A stretch of DNA of 64,000 nt from Mesorhizobium sp. M2D.F.Ca.ET.226.01.1.1 (GTDB lineage: Bacteria > Pseudomonadota > Alphaproteobacteria > Rhizobiales > Rhizobiaceae), in contig NZ_RZOY02000002.1 of assembly GCF_004022705.2 (NCBI RefSeq), positions 473,758 to 537,757 on the forward strand, read 5' to 3'. A program made the position numbers and the translations under genes. Positions 10,356 through 20,132 of the stretch are shown in pieces. The notes below the pieces were generated by a model that saw nothing but the letters and a program-made list of their open reading frames with translations, did not search any database and was not told the DNA's origin. Each line of letters begins with the position of its first letter. The stretch's first letter is position 1.

Positions 10356-10817
10356 CTACTGATCCTGTTCCTGTAGCGAGATCAGGCCGATATTCTTGTA
10401 ACCGGCGGCCTGAATGAGACCCATCACCTTCATCGCGGCGCCGTAATTGGTAGCCTTGTCGCCCCGGATGAAGATGCGCTCGTCATAACCGGTCTTCGAG
10501 ATCGCCTGCAGCTTGGCCACCAGCTCGTCGAGCGGGATCTCGGTTTCCTGCAGGTGGATCTCGCCATTGGCGCCGATCGAGATGGTGATCGGCTGCGTGT
10601 CCACATTCAGTGCCTTGGCTTTCGTCTCGGGGAGGTCGATCGGCACGCCGACCGTCAAGAGCGGCGCCGCGACCATGAAGATGATCAGCAGCACCAGCAT
10701 CACGTCGACCATCGGCGTGACGTTGATTTCCGACATCAGGGCATGGTGCCGGCCACGCCGCCTGTGGCCGCGTCCGCCTCGCCCCGATCCACTTGCCCCT
10801 GCAGCAGACATCCCCAT
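10356..10817 (-). CDS. tolR: Tol-Pal system protein TolR (ExbD family)
   Basis: A 153-aa inner-membrane protein that forms the proton channel with TolQ. A basic Gly/Arg/His-rich N-terminus is followed by SEINVTPMVDVMLVLLIIFM, the single TM helix with the conserved channel aspartate. A periplasmic domain follows (VPIDLPETKAKALN, IFIRGDKATNYGAAMKVMG). It starts 9 bases after tolQ and ends 7 bases before tolA, as expected in one operon. Confidence 0.96.
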   Translation of the reverse strand: MGMSAAGASGSGRGGRGHRRRGRHHALMSEINVTPMVDVMLVLLIIFMVAAPLLTVGVPIDLPETKAKALNVDTQPITISIGANGEIHLQETEIPLDELVAKLQAISKTGYDERIFIRGDKATNYGAAMKVMGLIQAAGYKNIGLISLQEQDQ

Positions 10818-10826
10818 GATCGTTCC

Positions 10827-11537
10827 TCAGGCCTTCTGCGCTACTTTTTCATCGATTTGGCGCGAGAGTATGGCGGAGAACTCGTCCGCGAATCCTTCCA
10901 TGCGCATGCCGATCTTGTTCGCGTCCGATGACAGCTTGTTGTAGGCGATAACCGCCGGAATGGCCGCGAGCAGGCCGATGGCGGTGGCGAGCAGCGCCTC
11001 GGCGATGCCGGGCGCCACGACCGACAGGCTTGTGTTCTTGGAAGCCGCGATCGCCTGGAACGACGTCATGATGCCGATGACGGTGCCGAACAGGCCGATG
11101 AAGGGCGCTGCCGAGCCGGTGGTGGCGAGGAAGCCGAGGCGGCCCTCCAGCTTCTCCATCTCGCGCGTTAGCGCCAGATCCATCGCCTTGTCGATGCGGG
11201 TCTGCAGCGCCAGCGCCGATTTCGCGCCCTTCTCAAAACTTTTCTTCCACTCGCGCATGGCGGCGACGAAGATCGCTCCCATGCCGGTGGTTTTGCGGTC
11301 GGCGAGCGTGCGGTAGAGGTCCTCCAGCGACTGACCCGACCAGAACACCTGCTCGAAGCGGTTGAGCGCCATCCGCATCCGGCTATAGGCGACGAGCTTG
11401 TCGATGATGATCGCCCAGGTCCAGATCGAGGCGCAGAGCAGGCCGATCATGACCAGTTTGACCACCCAGCCGGCCTGCATGAACAGCGCCCAGATCGACA
11501 AATGCGCTGCCGGATCGGCAAGAGCGATATTTTCCAT
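10827..11537 (-). CDS. tolQ: Tol-Pal system proton channel protein TolQ
   Basis: A 236-aa MotA/TolQ/ExbB-family protein with three TM helices: about 17-40, 135-160 ([19 protein letters not shown]) and 170-195 ([20 protein letters not shown]). These motifs are diagnostic. It is the first gene of the tolQRAB order and starts after AAGGACT. The roughly 310-base gap upstream, before ybgC, is the likely site of a tol promoter. Confidence 0.96.
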   Translation of the reverse strand: MENIALADPAAHLSIWALFMQAGWVVKLVMIGLLCASIWTWAIIIDKLVAYSRMRMALNRFEQVFWSGQSLEDLYRTLADRKTTGMGAIFVAAMREWKKSFEKGAKSALALQTRIDKAMDLALTREMEKLEGRLGFLATTGSAAPFIGLFGTVIGIMTSFQAIAASKNTSLSVVAPGIAEALLATAIGLLAAIPAVIAYNKLSSDANKIGMRMEGFADEFSAILSRQIDEKVAQKA

Positions 11538-11846
11538 GACTTAAGTCCTTAAGAATTTTCCGGGCGTCGCTGGCGGCTGACCCATGGGCATCCCTTTGGT
11601 CCGATCGCGCGAAGCTAGAAGCTTGCGGGACAAGCCCCGAATGCACCGTTTCGCGGCCTTTTCGGGGCAAATATTGGTGAAAGGAAGGCGCACGAATTGC
11701 GCCAATCCTCGCCAATTCCTTCATGAACCGTTATGGTTAAGGATGGGTTAGGACGTAAGGCGCGGCGCATTGCCGCGCTTGGCAGGGCGGCGTGGCGCCT
11801 GGAACCGTCGGGTTAATGGGCCAAAGATCAGGTGGCAGGCGCTAAA
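11538..11846. other. Non-coding gap between ybgC and tolQ
   Basis: About 309 bases with no credible reading frame on either strand. Both neighbours read leftwards, so this is the ybgC 3' side and the tolQ leader. I see a pyrimidine-rich CCTTCCCCC next to the ybgC stop codon but no strong hairpin terminator, so read-through from ybgC is possible. A tol promoter here is inference. Confidence 0.4.
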
Positions 11847-12320
11847 TTAACCCTTCCCCCGAGGCATGAAGGCGGCGATCCATTCTTTCGGAAACCGTTT
11901 GGGTCGGCCGTTCTCACCGATGATCGCGGCTTCGACTTTCGCCTCCACCAGCACATCGCCGCCGCGCTTCAGTTGCTGCCCCATGAAGATGCGGGCGCCG
12001 GAAATGTCGTTGGTGCGGGTGTCGATGGTCAGGATATCGTCCATGCGCGCCGGCGAACGGAAGTCGATCTCCATACGCCGCACCACCCAGACGATGCGTT
12101 CGCCATGCTTGCCGTCCAGAAGTTCGGTGTGATGGACGCCGGTCAGTCTCAGATAGTCGGAGCGGCCGCGCTCGAGGAATTCGAGATAGCGCGCATGGTA
12201 GACGACGCCGGAAAAATCGGTGTCGGCATAGTAGACCCTGGCCATCAGCCGGTGGCCGAAATCCGTCAGCGCTCCGGAAAGCCCGGCGCTGAGCGCCGCC
12301 GATTCACCATGATCGTCCAT
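11847..12320 (-). CDS. ybgC: Tol-Pal-associated acyl-CoA thioesterase YbgC
   Basis: A 157-aa hot-dog-fold thioesterase acting on short-chain or ACP-linked acyl thioesters in the cytoplasm. The motif VYYADTDFSGVVYHARYLEF contains the catalytic aspartate and the 4HBT signature, followed by FLERGRSDYLR. The start is the ATG of MDDHGES, preceded by AAGGAAAG; a start 60 bases further up lacks this. It is the usual first gene of the tol cluster. Its 5' region lies close to the divergent glycosidase gene. Confidence 0.95.
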   Translation of the reverse strand: MDDHGESAALSAGLSGALTDFGHRLMARVYYADTDFSGVVYHARYLEFLERGRSDYLRLTGVHHTELLDGKHGERIVWVVRRMEIDFRSPARMDDILTIDTRTNDISGARIFMGQQLKRGGDVLVEAKVEAAIIGENGRPKRFPKEWIAAFMPRGKG

Positions 12321-12373
12321 CGCGCTTTCCTTTTTCAGCCCAGAAAGGCAGGTGTTTGTCGCGCGGGAACGGG

Positions 12374-13627
12374 ATGGCACTGTTGGGCACGATGATCAAG
12401 ACCTTGATGGCGGCGCTGCTTGCGCTTGGCCCGCTGGTGCTTCCAGCCAAAGCCGCGACGTTCTCGATGAAACGCGGCCTCAATCTCGACCAGTGGGTGA
12501 CCTGGCCGACCGAGGACAAATGGGGCGAGCGCCAGGCGATCCTGCCCTATCCGGAGTGGCGCAAATTTCTCAAGGACGACGATCTAAAGACGCTCAAGGA
12601 TGCAGGTCTCGACTTCCTGCGCATGCCGGTCGATCCCGCGCCCTTTCTCTCGGACCGGACCACGGCTCTTCGCGACGAGCTCTATGCCGGCGTCCTGGAC
12701 TCAGCGCGCATGATCAATCGCGCCGGCCTGAAGGTCGTGGTCGACCTGCATCTCATCCCCGCCGACGGCAACCGCAGAATCGGCATGGGGCAGGTGATGG
12801 ACGATCCGGCCGTCTTCGATGCCTATGCCGAGGTCGTGCGCAACATGGCGCGGACGCTGGCCAAGGAAGACCCCGAACAGGTCGCGCTGGAACTGATGAA
12901 CGAGCCGATCGTCGATTGCGACGAGAACGGCACCAGTCTTTGGCCCGAGCGCCAGAAGCAATTGTTCGCGGCCGCGCGTGCCTCCGCCACCAGGCTGACG
13001 CTGGTGCTCACCGGCGGCTGCTATTCGAACGCAGCCTCCTTGGCGAAGATCGATGCGAAAGCGATCGCGGATGACAACATCATCTGGGCCTTCCACTCCT
13101 ATGACCCTTTCCTTTTGACGCATCAGGGCGCGACCTGGGCCGGCGACTTCATCCAATATGTCACCGGCCTGCCCTACCCGCTGACGGCCGTTCCGAAAGC
13201 GCAGTTGGACATGACGCTGGACACGATCCGCGACCGCATCCGGGCCGAGGCACCCTGGGCGCGGCGGAGCGGCATGCTCGCCTATCTCGACGAGCAGGTG
13301 GCGACGATGGACAGCCCCGAGAAGCTGCTTGGCCTGATGGATCAGCCGTTCAGGACGGTCGAGGCCTGGGCGAAGGCCAATGGCGTCAAGCCGCAGGATA
13401 TCACGCTCGGCGAATTCGGCATGATCCGCAAGGAATACGGCAACGGCTTCGTCATACCGGCCGCGTACCGCGCGGCCTATGTGCGCGACATGATCGCCCG
13501 CGCCGAGGCGCATGGCTTTTCCTGGTCGGTGTGGAGCTATGGCGGCGCCTTCGGCATCGTCGATGCCTTCGACGGCGAGAAGGCGGAACCCGACGTGATG
13601 GATGTAATCCGCCAACTTCCGCGTTAG
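12374..13627 (+). CDS. Secreted glycoside hydrolase family 5 (endoglucanase-like)
   Basis: A 417-aa (beta/alpha)8-barrel glycosidase with an N-terminal signal peptide (about 1-28, ending AKAA). Counting from this ATG, the acid/base glutamate is E177 in LELMNEP and the nucleophile is E347 in ITLGEFG. H241 in FHSYDPF is the conserved histidine before the nucleophile. The substrate is probably a beta-1,4-glucan or a similar beta-glucan; the exact specificity cannot be read. Alternative starts are a TTG at 12356 and an ATG at 12392. It is transcribed divergently from ybgC, with only about 50 bases between the two start codons. Confidence 0.88.
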   Translation: MALLGTMIKTLMAALLALGPLVLPAKAATFSMKRGLNLDQWVTWPTEDKWGERQAILPYPEWRKFLKDDDLKTLKDAGLDFLRMPVDPAPFLSDRTTALRDELYAGVLDSARMINRAGLKVVVDLHLIPADGNRRIGMGQVMDDPAVFDAYAEVVRNMARTLAKEDPEQVALELMNEPIVDCDENGTSLWPERQKQLFAAARASATRLTLVLTGGCYSNAASLAKIDAKAIADDNIIWAFHSYDPFLLTHQGATWAGDFIQYVTGLPYPLTAVPKAQLDMTLDTIRDRIRAEAPWARRSGMLAYLDEQVATMDSPEKLLGLMDQPFRTVEAWAKANGVKPQDITLGEFGMIRKEYGNGFVIPAAYRAAYVRDMIARAEAHGFSWSVWSYGGAFGIVDAFDGEKAEPDVMDVIRQLPR

Positions 13628-13674
13628 TCACCAGCGATGCTACCATTCCGCGCTGGCATCGAGGGGGTTGGGCT

Positions 13675-14364
13675 ATGCGCTCGCTGCTTTACACGACCGG
13701 ATCACCTTTCGCGCGCGGCATTCGCGTCATGCTCGATGAAATCGGCCTCGAATACGAACGCCGGGAGGAGACGACGACGCCATCCGCCGCGTCTCGTGCC
13801 GAATGGACGCCCGCGCTTCAAGTTCCGACATTACGCGACGGCGACCTGACGCTATGGGAGAGCGGCGTGATCGCCGACTATCTGCTTGCCACCTATCCGC
13901 AGCGCGTCGGGCGCGATCCGGCTCTGGCATCCTCGATGTGGCGGGCCGGATCGGAATGGCAGGATCGACTGCTCTTTGCTTCGATCCAGACATTGGGCAC
14001 CGCCGCGACGACGATCAGCCAGATGCAATGGTCTGGCGTCGGACATCACGGCAATTCGCATCTGACGCGCTGCGCCGAGCGCATCGCCCATCTGATCGGG
14101 TGGCTGGAAGAGCGGATCGACCGCGACGGCGAGGGATTTTTCGGCCAAGTCGTGTCGGTCCAGGACATTTTTCTCACCTGCCACCTTCGCTTCATCGCCA
14201 ACCGGCCACTGGACGTCGATACCCGGCTCGCCGCGCATCCGAAAATCAGCGCGCTCGTGAACAGGATGGAGGATCGCGCCAGCTTCCGGAATAATCCGGT
14301 GTTGTGGTGGGAACCCGGCATCACCGGCTACGAAGCCGACGGCACCCCCATCCGCGCCATTTGA
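13675..14364 (+). CDS. Glutathione S-transferase family protein
   Basis: A 229-aa cytosolic GST. The thioredoxin-fold N-terminus has LYTTGSPFARGIRVMLDEIG, with the Ser/Phe active-site region, and the glutathione-binding LWESGVIADYL. An all-helical C-terminal domain follows. The start ATG has GAGGGGG about 8 bases upstream. It lies about 47 bases after the glycosidase and may be co-transcribed. The substrate is unknown. Confidence 0.9.
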   Translation: MRSLLYTTGSPFARGIRVMLDEIGLEYERREETTTPSAASRAEWTPALQVPTLRDGDLTLWESGVIADYLLATYPQRVGRDPALASSMWRAGSEWQDRLLFASIQTLGTAATTISQMQWSGVGHHGNSHLTRCAERIAHLIGWLEERIDRDGEGFFGQVVSVQDIFLTCHLRFIANRPLDVDTRLAAHPKISALVNRMEDRASFRNNPVLWWEPGITGYEADGTPIRAI

Positions 14365-14373
14365 TCGGAAACC

Positions 14374-15276
14374 TCAGCCGAGATCGATCTGCAGTATTTC
14401 CGGCCGCACCCCGAAACGCACCGGGGCGATGCTGAAGCCGAGACCGCCCGAGACGATCAGGTTGCGGTCGTTCTCGACGACATGACCGTAGGCGTAGCGG
14501 TTGCCGAAGGCGGAAGGCACGACCGGCGAATAGCCGAACAGCCGCACCTGTCCGCCATGGGTGTGGCCGGACAGCGTCAGCGACACCCGCCATGGCACCT
14601 TGGGAAAAATATCCGGCTCATGCGCGAGCAGGATGATGGGAGCGGTGTCGCCGATCTTGGCCAGCGTGCCGTGCAGGTCGTCGAGGCCGGTGAGCCCCTT
14701 GCGTCCTTTGGCTCTGTCCGGCAGCAGGGCAATCTGGTCGGCGAGCCCGGCGATCCAGAAGCTCTGCCCGTCCTTTTCCAGGCGCAGGACGTCGTTCTCC
14801 AGCACCGGAATTCCGACAGCCTCCAGCGCCTTGCGGGAAATGGTCGGCCCTGCTCCGGCGGCCTGCGCGGCGCGATCCTCCCACCAGTCGTGATTGCCGA
14901 GGATCGAAAACACACCAAGCGGCGCCTTGAGCCCGGACAAGGCGGGCGCCCATTCCGATGCGTCGACCCAGCCGGTCACCAGCCGCGTCCCGGCAGGATA
15001 GTCGCCAAGCATGACGATGACGTCCGGCTGCAGCGCATTGGCCTGCTCGGCAAGCGCTGCGATGCGCTCCGGCGTCATCCACGGCCGGCAGGCATGGATG
15101 TCGGCAAGCGCCACGACGCGCAGCTTGAGCCCGGCCGGCCAATGCGGCGGCGTCAGCGCATAGCGCTTCACATGGGTCAGCAGCATCGGCTCGATGCCGA
15201 CCGCATAGGCGCCGAGCGACACCATGGCGAAGGCCGAGCCGCCGACAAGGCGCAGGAAAGCGCGTCTGGTGATCAT
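14374..15276 (-). CDS. Tat-exported calcineurin-like metallophosphoesterase
   Basis: A 300-aa YaeI-type phosphoesterase. A twin-arginine signal (MITRRAFLRLVGGSAFAMVS) targets it to the periplasm. The dimetal site is seen in VVALADIHACR, MLGDYPAG, LGNHDWWED, LAHEPDIFP and LSGHTHGGQ. The relatives hydrolyse phosphodiesters or UDP-2,3-diacylglucosamine-type substrates; which applies here cannot be told. It converges with the GST gene, with 9 bases between stop codons. Confidence 0.92.
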   Translation of the reverse strand: MITRRAFLRLVGGSAFAMVSLGAYAVGIEPMLLTHVKRYALTPPHWPAGLKLRVVALADIHACRPWMTPERIAALAEQANALQPDVIVMLGDYPAGTRLVTGWVDASEWAPALSGLKAPLGVFSILGNHDWWEDRAAQAAGAGPTISRKALEAVGIPVLENDVLRLEKDGQSFWIAGLADQIALLPDRAKGRKGLTGLDDLHGTLAKIGDTAPIILLAHEPDIFPKVPWRVSLTLSGHTHGGQVRLFGYSPVVPSAFGNRYAYGHVVENDRNLIVSGGLGFSIAPVRFGVRPEILQIDLG

Positions 15277-15410
15277 GGATCGCCCAAGCCCCTTGGGATT
15301 TGCATCAGATACGTTGGCTTAAAGGCAGCAATTGCGCCCTCAGCTAGGCCGAGGCGCGCAGATTCCGCGCAGATCGGCCTGCGCGCGGCAGGAAGGCGAA
15401 CAAATCTGCG

Positions 15411-16448
15411 TTACTCTTCCTGGAACAGGCTGATCTGCTGCTGGGCGATGTCCTTCGGCGGGTCGAGCCCAAGATGCCGCCAGGCATTGGCGGTCAGCAC
15501 ACGGCCGCGCGGCGTGCGCTGGATGAAGCCCTGCTGGATGAGATAGGGCTCGATGATGTCCTCGATCGCGTCGCGCGGCTCCGAGAGCCCGGCCGCGATC
15601 GTCTCGATCCCGACCGGCCCGCCGCCGAAATTGCGCGCGATCATCGACAGATAGCGGCGGTCGAGCGCGTCGAGGCCGAGCGCGTCGACCTCAAGCCTGG
15701 TCAGCGCCTCATCGGCGATCTTCCTGTCGACATGCGAAGCACCCGCGACGCTGGCGAAATCGCGCACACGGCGCAGCAGCCGGCCGGCGATGCGCGGCGT
15801 GCCGCGCGCGCGGCGCGCAATCTCCACCGCGCCGTCATCGCCGAGCGGCATCGACAGGATGCGGGCGCCGCGCCGCACGATCAGCTCCAACTCCTCGACC
15901 GTGTAGAAATTGAGCCGCACCGGAATGCCGAAACGGTCGCGCAGCGGATTGGTCAGAAGCCCAAGCCTCGTCGTCGCCGCGACCAAGGTGAAGCGGGCCA
16001 GGTCGATCTTGACCGAGCGCGCCGCCGGCCCCTCGCCGATGATCAGGTCGAGCTGGAAATCCTCCATCGCCGGATAGAGGATTTCCTCGACCGCCGGATT
16101 GAGGCGGTGGATCTCGTCGATGAAGAGGACGTCGCGCTCCTCGAGATTGGTGAGCAGCGCCGCGAGGTCGCCGGCCTTGGCGATGACCGGACCGGAGGTC
16201 GAGCGGAAGTTGACGCCGAGCTCGCGCGCCATAATCTGCGCCAGCGTCGTCTTGCCTAACCCCGGCGGGCCGACGAACAGCACATGGTCGAGCGCCTCGC
16301 CGCGGCTCTTGGCGGCGTCGACGAAGACCTTGAGATTGGCGCGCACCGCCGCCTGGCCGACGAATTCGTCGAGCGACTGCGGCCGCAGCGTCTGATCGGC
16401 ATCCTCGCCGCGCTTGTCGGGGGCAATGAGGCGGGGCGAAAGGCTCAT
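15411..16448 (-). CDS. ruvB: Holliday junction branch-migration helicase RuvB
   Basis: A 345-aa AAA+ motor that drives branch migration with RuvA. Walker [10 protein letters not shown] is at residues 60-68 and Walker [13 protein letters not shown] is around 108. The arginine-finger/sensor region includes [18 protein letters not shown]-terminal winged helix ends with [14 protein letters not shown]. It is the last gene of ruvC-ruvA-ruvB. Confidence 0.98.
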   Translation of the reverse strand: MSLSPRLIAPDKRGEDADQTLRPQSLDEFVGQAAVRANLKVFVDAAKSRGEALDHVLFVGPPGLGKTTLAQIMARELGVNFRSTSGPVIAKAGDLAALLTNLEERDVLFIDEIHRLNPAVEEILYPAMEDFQLDLIIGEGPAARSVKIDLARFTLVAATTRLGLLTNPLRDRFGIPVRLNFYTVEELELIVRRGARILSMPLGDDGAVEIARRARGTPRIAGRLLRRVRDFASVAGASHVDRKIADEALTRLEVDALGLDALDRRYLSMIARNFGGGPVGIETIAAGLSEPRDAIEDIIEPYLIQQGFIQRTPRGRVLTANAWRHLGLDPPKDIAQQQISLFQEE

Positions 16449-16491
16449 GCCGCCTTCCTTGCATAGGACTGACGGCGGAACAAGCGCTGCC

Positions 16492-17112
16492 TCACCGCGC
16501 CAGTTCCTTCAGGCCGAAACGGATCAACTTCGAAGCGTCGGCACCCTCGCCGGCCGATTTCAGCGCCGCCGCAACGGCGTTCGCCGCGATGTCGCGCGAA
16601 TAGCCGAGATTGACGAGCGCCGAGACCGCGTCCGTGATCGGCGCGGCCGCGACGCCTTCGCCGAGCTCCTGCTTGAGGCCGATCGTGCCGGCGGCCGCGC
16701 CCGCATAGGCCGGCGCCTTGGTGCGCAATTCGGTGACGATGCGCTCGGCCACCTTCTTGCCGACGCCAGGGGCGCGGGAAACCATGGCGATGTCGCGCAG
16801 TGCAATCGCGTTGGCGAGGTCGGCCGGCGCCAGCGTCGACAGCACCGCCAGCGCCACCTTGGCGCCGACGCCCTGCACATTGTTCATCAAAAGCCGGAAC
16901 CACTCGCGCTCCAGCCCGGACTGGAAGCCGTAGAGCCGGATCATGTCCTCGCGCACATAGGTCTCGATGAATAGCACCACCGCCTCGCCCGGCGACGGCA
17001 ATGATGCCAGCGTGCGCGCCGAGCAATGGGCGACATAGCCGACCCCGTGCACGTCGATGAGGCAGCTGTCCTCGTCGATCTCGTCCAGCGTGCCTTTCAG
17101 CTTGCCGATCAT
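16492..17112 (-). CDS. ruvA: Holliday junction DNA-binding protein RuvA
   Basis: A 206-aa tetrameric junction-binding protein. The start is [20 protein letters not shown], the canonical N-terminus; longer in-frame starts would overlap ruvC. The OB domain is followed by two helix-hairpin-helix motifs ([36 protein letters not shown]). The C-terminal RuvB-binding domain includes [15 protein letters not shown]. It lies 10 bases after ruvC and 43 before ruvB. Confidence 0.98.
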   Translation of the reverse strand: MIGKLKGTLDEIDEDSCLIDVHGVGYVAHCSARTLASLPSPGEAVVLFIETYVREDMIRLYGFQSGLEREWFRLLMNNVQGVGAKVALAVLSTLAPADLANAIALRDIAMVSRAPGVGKKVAERIVTELRTKAPAYAGAAAGTIGLKQELGEGVAAAPITDAVSALVNLGYSRDIAANAVAAALKSAGEGADASKLIRFGLKELAR

Positions 17113-17122
17113 GATTTTCCCC

Positions 17123-17632
17123 TTAGCCCGCAACCGCCATCCGGTAGGCGACGCTCGGGCGGTGATGCGCGTGGCAGATCGCGATGGCAAGAGCGTCGGC
17201 GGCGTCGTCGGTGTCGAAGATTGCCCTGGGCATCAGCACCTTGACCATCATATGGATCTGCTTCTTCTCGCCATGGCCGACGCCGATCACCGCTTTCTTG
17301 ACCGCGTTGGGGGCGTATTCGGCGACCACCAGCCCGGCGCGCGCCGGAACCAGCATGGCAATACCGCGCGCCTGGCCGAGCTTCAGCGTCGCCGTCGCGT
17401 CCTTGTTGACGAACGTCTGCTCGACCGCTGCTTCATGCGGCAAGGCCTGGTGCAACACCTCGACCAATCCGTCATGCAGCTGGCAAAGCCTTGTCGCCAA
17501 TGGCGCCTTGTCGTCCGAACGCACGGTGCCCGATGCGACGAAGCGCAGCGAATTGCCCACGCTTTCGACGATGCCCCAGCCGGTGCGCCTCAGGCCCGGA
17601 TCGATGCCGATGATGCGAATCGCTTCCCCCAT
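17123..17632 (-). CDS. ruvC: Crossover junction endodeoxyribonuclease RuvC
   Basis: A 169-aa RNase H-fold resolvase that cuts Holliday junctions. Acidic residues are visible at D11 ([13 protein letters not shown]), in AAVEQTFVN, and in the C-terminal [15 protein letters not shown]. It is the first gene of the ruvCAB operon. Confidence 0.97.
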   Translation of the reverse strand: MGEAIRIIGIDPGLRRTGWGIVESVGNSLRFVASGTVRSDDKAPLATRLCQLHDGLVEVLHQALPHEAAVEQTFVNKDATATLKLGQARGIAMLVPARAGLVVAEYAPNAVKKAVIGVGHGEKKQIHMMVKVLMPRAIFDTDDAADALAIAICHAHHRPSVAYRMAVAG

Positions 17633-17723
17633 GCGCCAAGTTTAGCCGTGGCGGCAAGCGATGCCAGCAAAATGTGAACAAACCAGAAACAGTTGCGATC
17701 TTAAGATCGTCACGCGATGCGCT

Positions 17724-18788
17724 TCAGCTCGTCATGCGACGAAGGGCCTTCGACAGCCTTTTGAGAAATTCCGGTCTGGACGATGCGACCAGCTTCCACG
17801 CCAGGACCGCATTGCCCATGCGCCGCGGCAGGATGCCGATGCAAAGGAACCAGGACGCCAGAGCTGCCCGCCGCCGCCAGGATGCATTCATTTCCAGGCT
17901 TGCGGCGGCGCCAGCTCTTGCCAGTCCCAGCCGGGAGTCGGTTGCAACGGGATGCTGGGGTTCGTCGACACAGAGCGAAGCCAGCCGCTCTTCCAGGTGA
18001 ACCGGATCGCGAAGGCCGGCCTCCTGCTGCACCGTCAGGCCGATCTCGGCCGCGCGGACCGACAAAGCTTCAAGGCGCCGGAAATCATGCTCTACGCGCC
18101 AGCGCGCTCGCTCGGCCAGCTTTTCGGCGAAGACCGAATGGTTGGCGCCGTGAATGCGGTAGGCGCCCAGGCAGGTGTCGATGGATTTCACCTCTCCTTG
18201 AAGCGGTGCAAGCGTCGCGAGATAGCCATCGGCACCCTGCCGGAAATCGCGTTCCGGCACGGGCATGATCGTTGCCAGCGCCTCGCGGTCGAACGCCAAC
18301 CCGCTTGTCACCGTCGTATGATAGCGTCCCTTGCGCAGCAATTCCGGGACGACGTCCCCGGAGTCGAACGGTTGTTCCGGCGGCGGAAAGACATCCTTGA
18401 TCTGCTGGTCCTCATCGACGAGATGCAGTCTGAATTGCGCCTGCGCGACAGCCGCGTCCCACTCTCCGAGCACCTCGGAAATGGCGTGCGGATAGAGATA
18501 GTCGTCGGCGTCGAGAAAGAGGACGATCTCCCCGGTGCTCGCCTCGAACCCGGTGTTGAATGCGGCAGCATGCCCGCCATTCCGGCGCCTCAGGCACGGG
18601 CGGATCTTGTCGCCATAGGATTCGATGACGGCCACCGACGCATCGGTCGATGCGTCGTCGACGACCACGACCTCGACATTGCGGTGGTCCTGTTCCAAGG
18701 CGCTGTCGATGGCGCGTCCCAGAAACTGTTCGTAGTTATAATTGGGGATGATGATCGATACCGGGATGCGGTCCAATGGCGAATGCAC
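17724..18788 (-). CDS. Glycosyltransferase family 2
   Basis: A 354-aa GT-A fold transferase. The N-terminus PVSIIIPNYNYEQFLGRAID is the nucleotide-sugar-binding strand. VVVDDASTD and VLFLDADDYLYP supply the acidic metal-binding residues. No membrane anchor is evident. It stands alone, with no polysaccharide cluster beside it, so donor and acceptor are unknown. The C-terminal 90 residues are Arg/Ala-rich helices. Confidence 0.9.
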   Translation of the reverse strand: MHSPLDRIPVSIIIPNYNYEQFLGRAIDSALEQDHRNVEVVVVDDASTDASVAVIESYGDKIRPCLRRRNGGHAAAFNTGFEASTGEIVLFLDADDYLYPHAISEVLGEWDAAVAQAQFRLHLVDEDQQIKDVFPPPEQPFDSGDVVPELLRKGRYHTTVTSGLAFDREALATIMPVPERDFRQGADGYLATLAPLQGEVKSIDTCLGAYRIHGANHSVFAEKLAERARWRVEHDFRRLEALSVRAAEIGLTVQQEAGLRDPVHLEERLASLCVDEPQHPVATDSRLGLARAGAAASLEMNASWRRRAALASWFLCIGILPRRMGNAVLAWKLVASSRPEFLKRLSKALRRMTS

Positions 18789-18841
18789 GGGTCAAGCCTC
18801 GCAATCTCATTTGGTCACAGTGACGGTGATTTGATGCAAGA

Positions 18842-18860
18842 CCGGGTCGGGCCGACCCGG
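18842..18860. repeat. Perfect GC-rich inverted repeat upstream of the glycosyltransferase
   Basis: CCGGGTCGG and CCGACCCGG flank a single central G. It lies about 55 bases upstream of the glycosyltransferase start, in a roughly 280-base gap with no credible gene. It could be a regulator site or a leader hairpin. No T-tract follows on either strand, so it is not a typical terminator. Confidence 0.5.
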
Positions 18861-19068
18861 CAGCGGCGAACGGCCCCAAGTAGGGGCCAATCACTTCAAG
18901 GCAAGGGTGTTTCTTCTTGCGAAGGCCATACTATGCGCGAGGGCTACCGCAACATCGAAGACCGGTTGGAGCCGCAGACGTCCAAAAACCATGGCTCGCC
19001 AGATCACAACCGGGTGGAGGCTATGCCAGCTCTGGGCGGACTATCGCGGTGTTTGATGTAAACGCGGC

Positions 19069-19599
19069 TCAGCCGCGCGCGAACGCCGTATTCAAAAGGC
19101 TGATCTGGTCGGAAACCGGGTTGGCCCGGCGGCTGGGGGCGTGCACGTCGTTGATGACGCCGCCATAGATTTCTTCATCCATGCGCCGCACCAGCGCCTG
19201 CAGGCGCAGCGAGCGCGTCACCAGTTCCAGAAATTCCTTCGGGAGTTCGTTCCAGCCGAGCGCCTCGTCATGCGCGGACGCGGTGTCGAGCCGCACCTTG
19301 GATTTCTCCGAGGCCACCTGGTCGCGTGTCATCTCGCCGGAATTCGCCGCCCGCTGCAGCAAAAGCCAGGAGGCGACCTGCATCAGCCTGGTGGTCAGCC
19401 GCATCGATTCCGCCGCATAGAGCGTCGCCGCCGTGCGCGACAATTTCTTGGCCTCGAGCCTGCCCTTGCCATCGAGATATTCGGCGGCCTGTTCGACCAG
19501 CCCCATGCCTTCCTGGTAGAGCGGCTTGAAGGATTGGGAGAAAACCCGGCGCTCCGCTAGCTTGATGGTTTTCGCGCTGCCCTTCGAAGGCTCGTTCAT
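19069..19599 (-). CDS. rcdA: RcdA/DUF1465 family regulator of CtrA degradation
   Basis: A 176-aa helical protein matching the DUF1465 family. Characteristic segments are SFKPLYQEGMGLVEQAAEYL, then YAAESMRLTTRLMQVASWLL. In Caulobacter, RcdA is an adaptor that helps deliver the cell-cycle regulator CtrA to ClpXP. The role here is by homology. The final 20 residues (SRRANPVSDQISLLNTAFAR) look like a flexible tail, as in RcdA. It has its own leader; no operon partner is close. Confidence 0.85.
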   Translation of the reverse strand: MNEPSKGSAKTIKLAERRVFSQSFKPLYQEGMGLVEQAAEYLDGKGRLEAKKLSRTAATLYAAESMRLTTRLMQVASWLLLQRAANSGEMTRDQVASEKSKVRLDTASAHDEALGWNELPKEFLELVTRSLRLQALVRRMDEEIYGGVINDVHAPSRRANPVSDQISLLNTAFARG

Positions 19600-20132
19600 C
19601 GATACGCCCCTGCACTGCCGCCAGCCGATTCGACTATCTTGCCGACGTGGCCAGCACCCTAAATGACTGAGGCTTGAAAATGCGCTTCGATACCCATGAA
19701 GGCAAGCGCATGTTTAACAAACGGTTAACGCCGGCCGCTTCGGAGCCGGCCGCTCGCGGACAAAAAAAGAGCCGCGGATAAGGCGGCTCTCAGGAGTTTA
19801 ACAGGGAGGCGTCAAACAAAGTGGCTCCAACCACTCGGTAAGAATCCAGCAAAACTGGATGTGGATAATAAACGCCTGTAAAGCTTAATGAAGCCTTAAC
19901 GCCGCGGCGATTTTTTGATCGAACGCACTTTCATGTGCCGGAACAGGACAGCCGGCCGCCTTTTCCAAGATCGTCGGAAAGCCGGATTTTCGGCCATCGG
20001 TCGCGGCTTGGAAACATGCCGGCTGCCGCCGCGGCATCGTTCCGAAACACGCGCCACGCAAAAGGCCGCTCCTCTCAAGCGCCACGCAAACCCGCGCCGG
20101 CGCAAATCAACAAGCACATCCGGGAGCAAACC
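19600..20132. other. Intergenic region between rcdA and a membrane-protein gene
   Basis: About 530 bases with no gene I can support. It holds the rcdA leader (right of 19599), a strong minus-strand terminator at 19765-19790, the candidate small RNA feeding it, and the leader of the membrane-protein gene at 20133. Confidence 0.5.
19765..19890 (-). ncRNA. Candidate small RNA with its own terminator
   Basis: On the minus strand a GAGCCGC/GCGGCTC stem with a 7-base loop is followed by TTTTTTT. No gene upstream on that strand could use it. The preceding 100 bases contain local hairpins (CCAG/CTGG around CAAAA) and a longer pairing AGGCGT/ACGCCT. They also contain exposed CCTCCC and CTCCTG, the anti-Shine-Dalgarno type seen in rhizobial trans-acting RNAs. 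The 5' end is a guess, and assignment to a known family was not possible. Confidence 0.45.

Noticed and set aside
17661..19061. A 466-codon plus-strand frame opposite the glycosyltransferase
   Set aside because: Antisense to a clear GT2 gene and without domains.
19896..19934. A short minus-strand frame beginning MKVRSIKKSPRR that resembles the start of ribosomal protein L36
   Set aside because: It stops after 12 codons and none of the later L36 residues can be found in any frame nearby.
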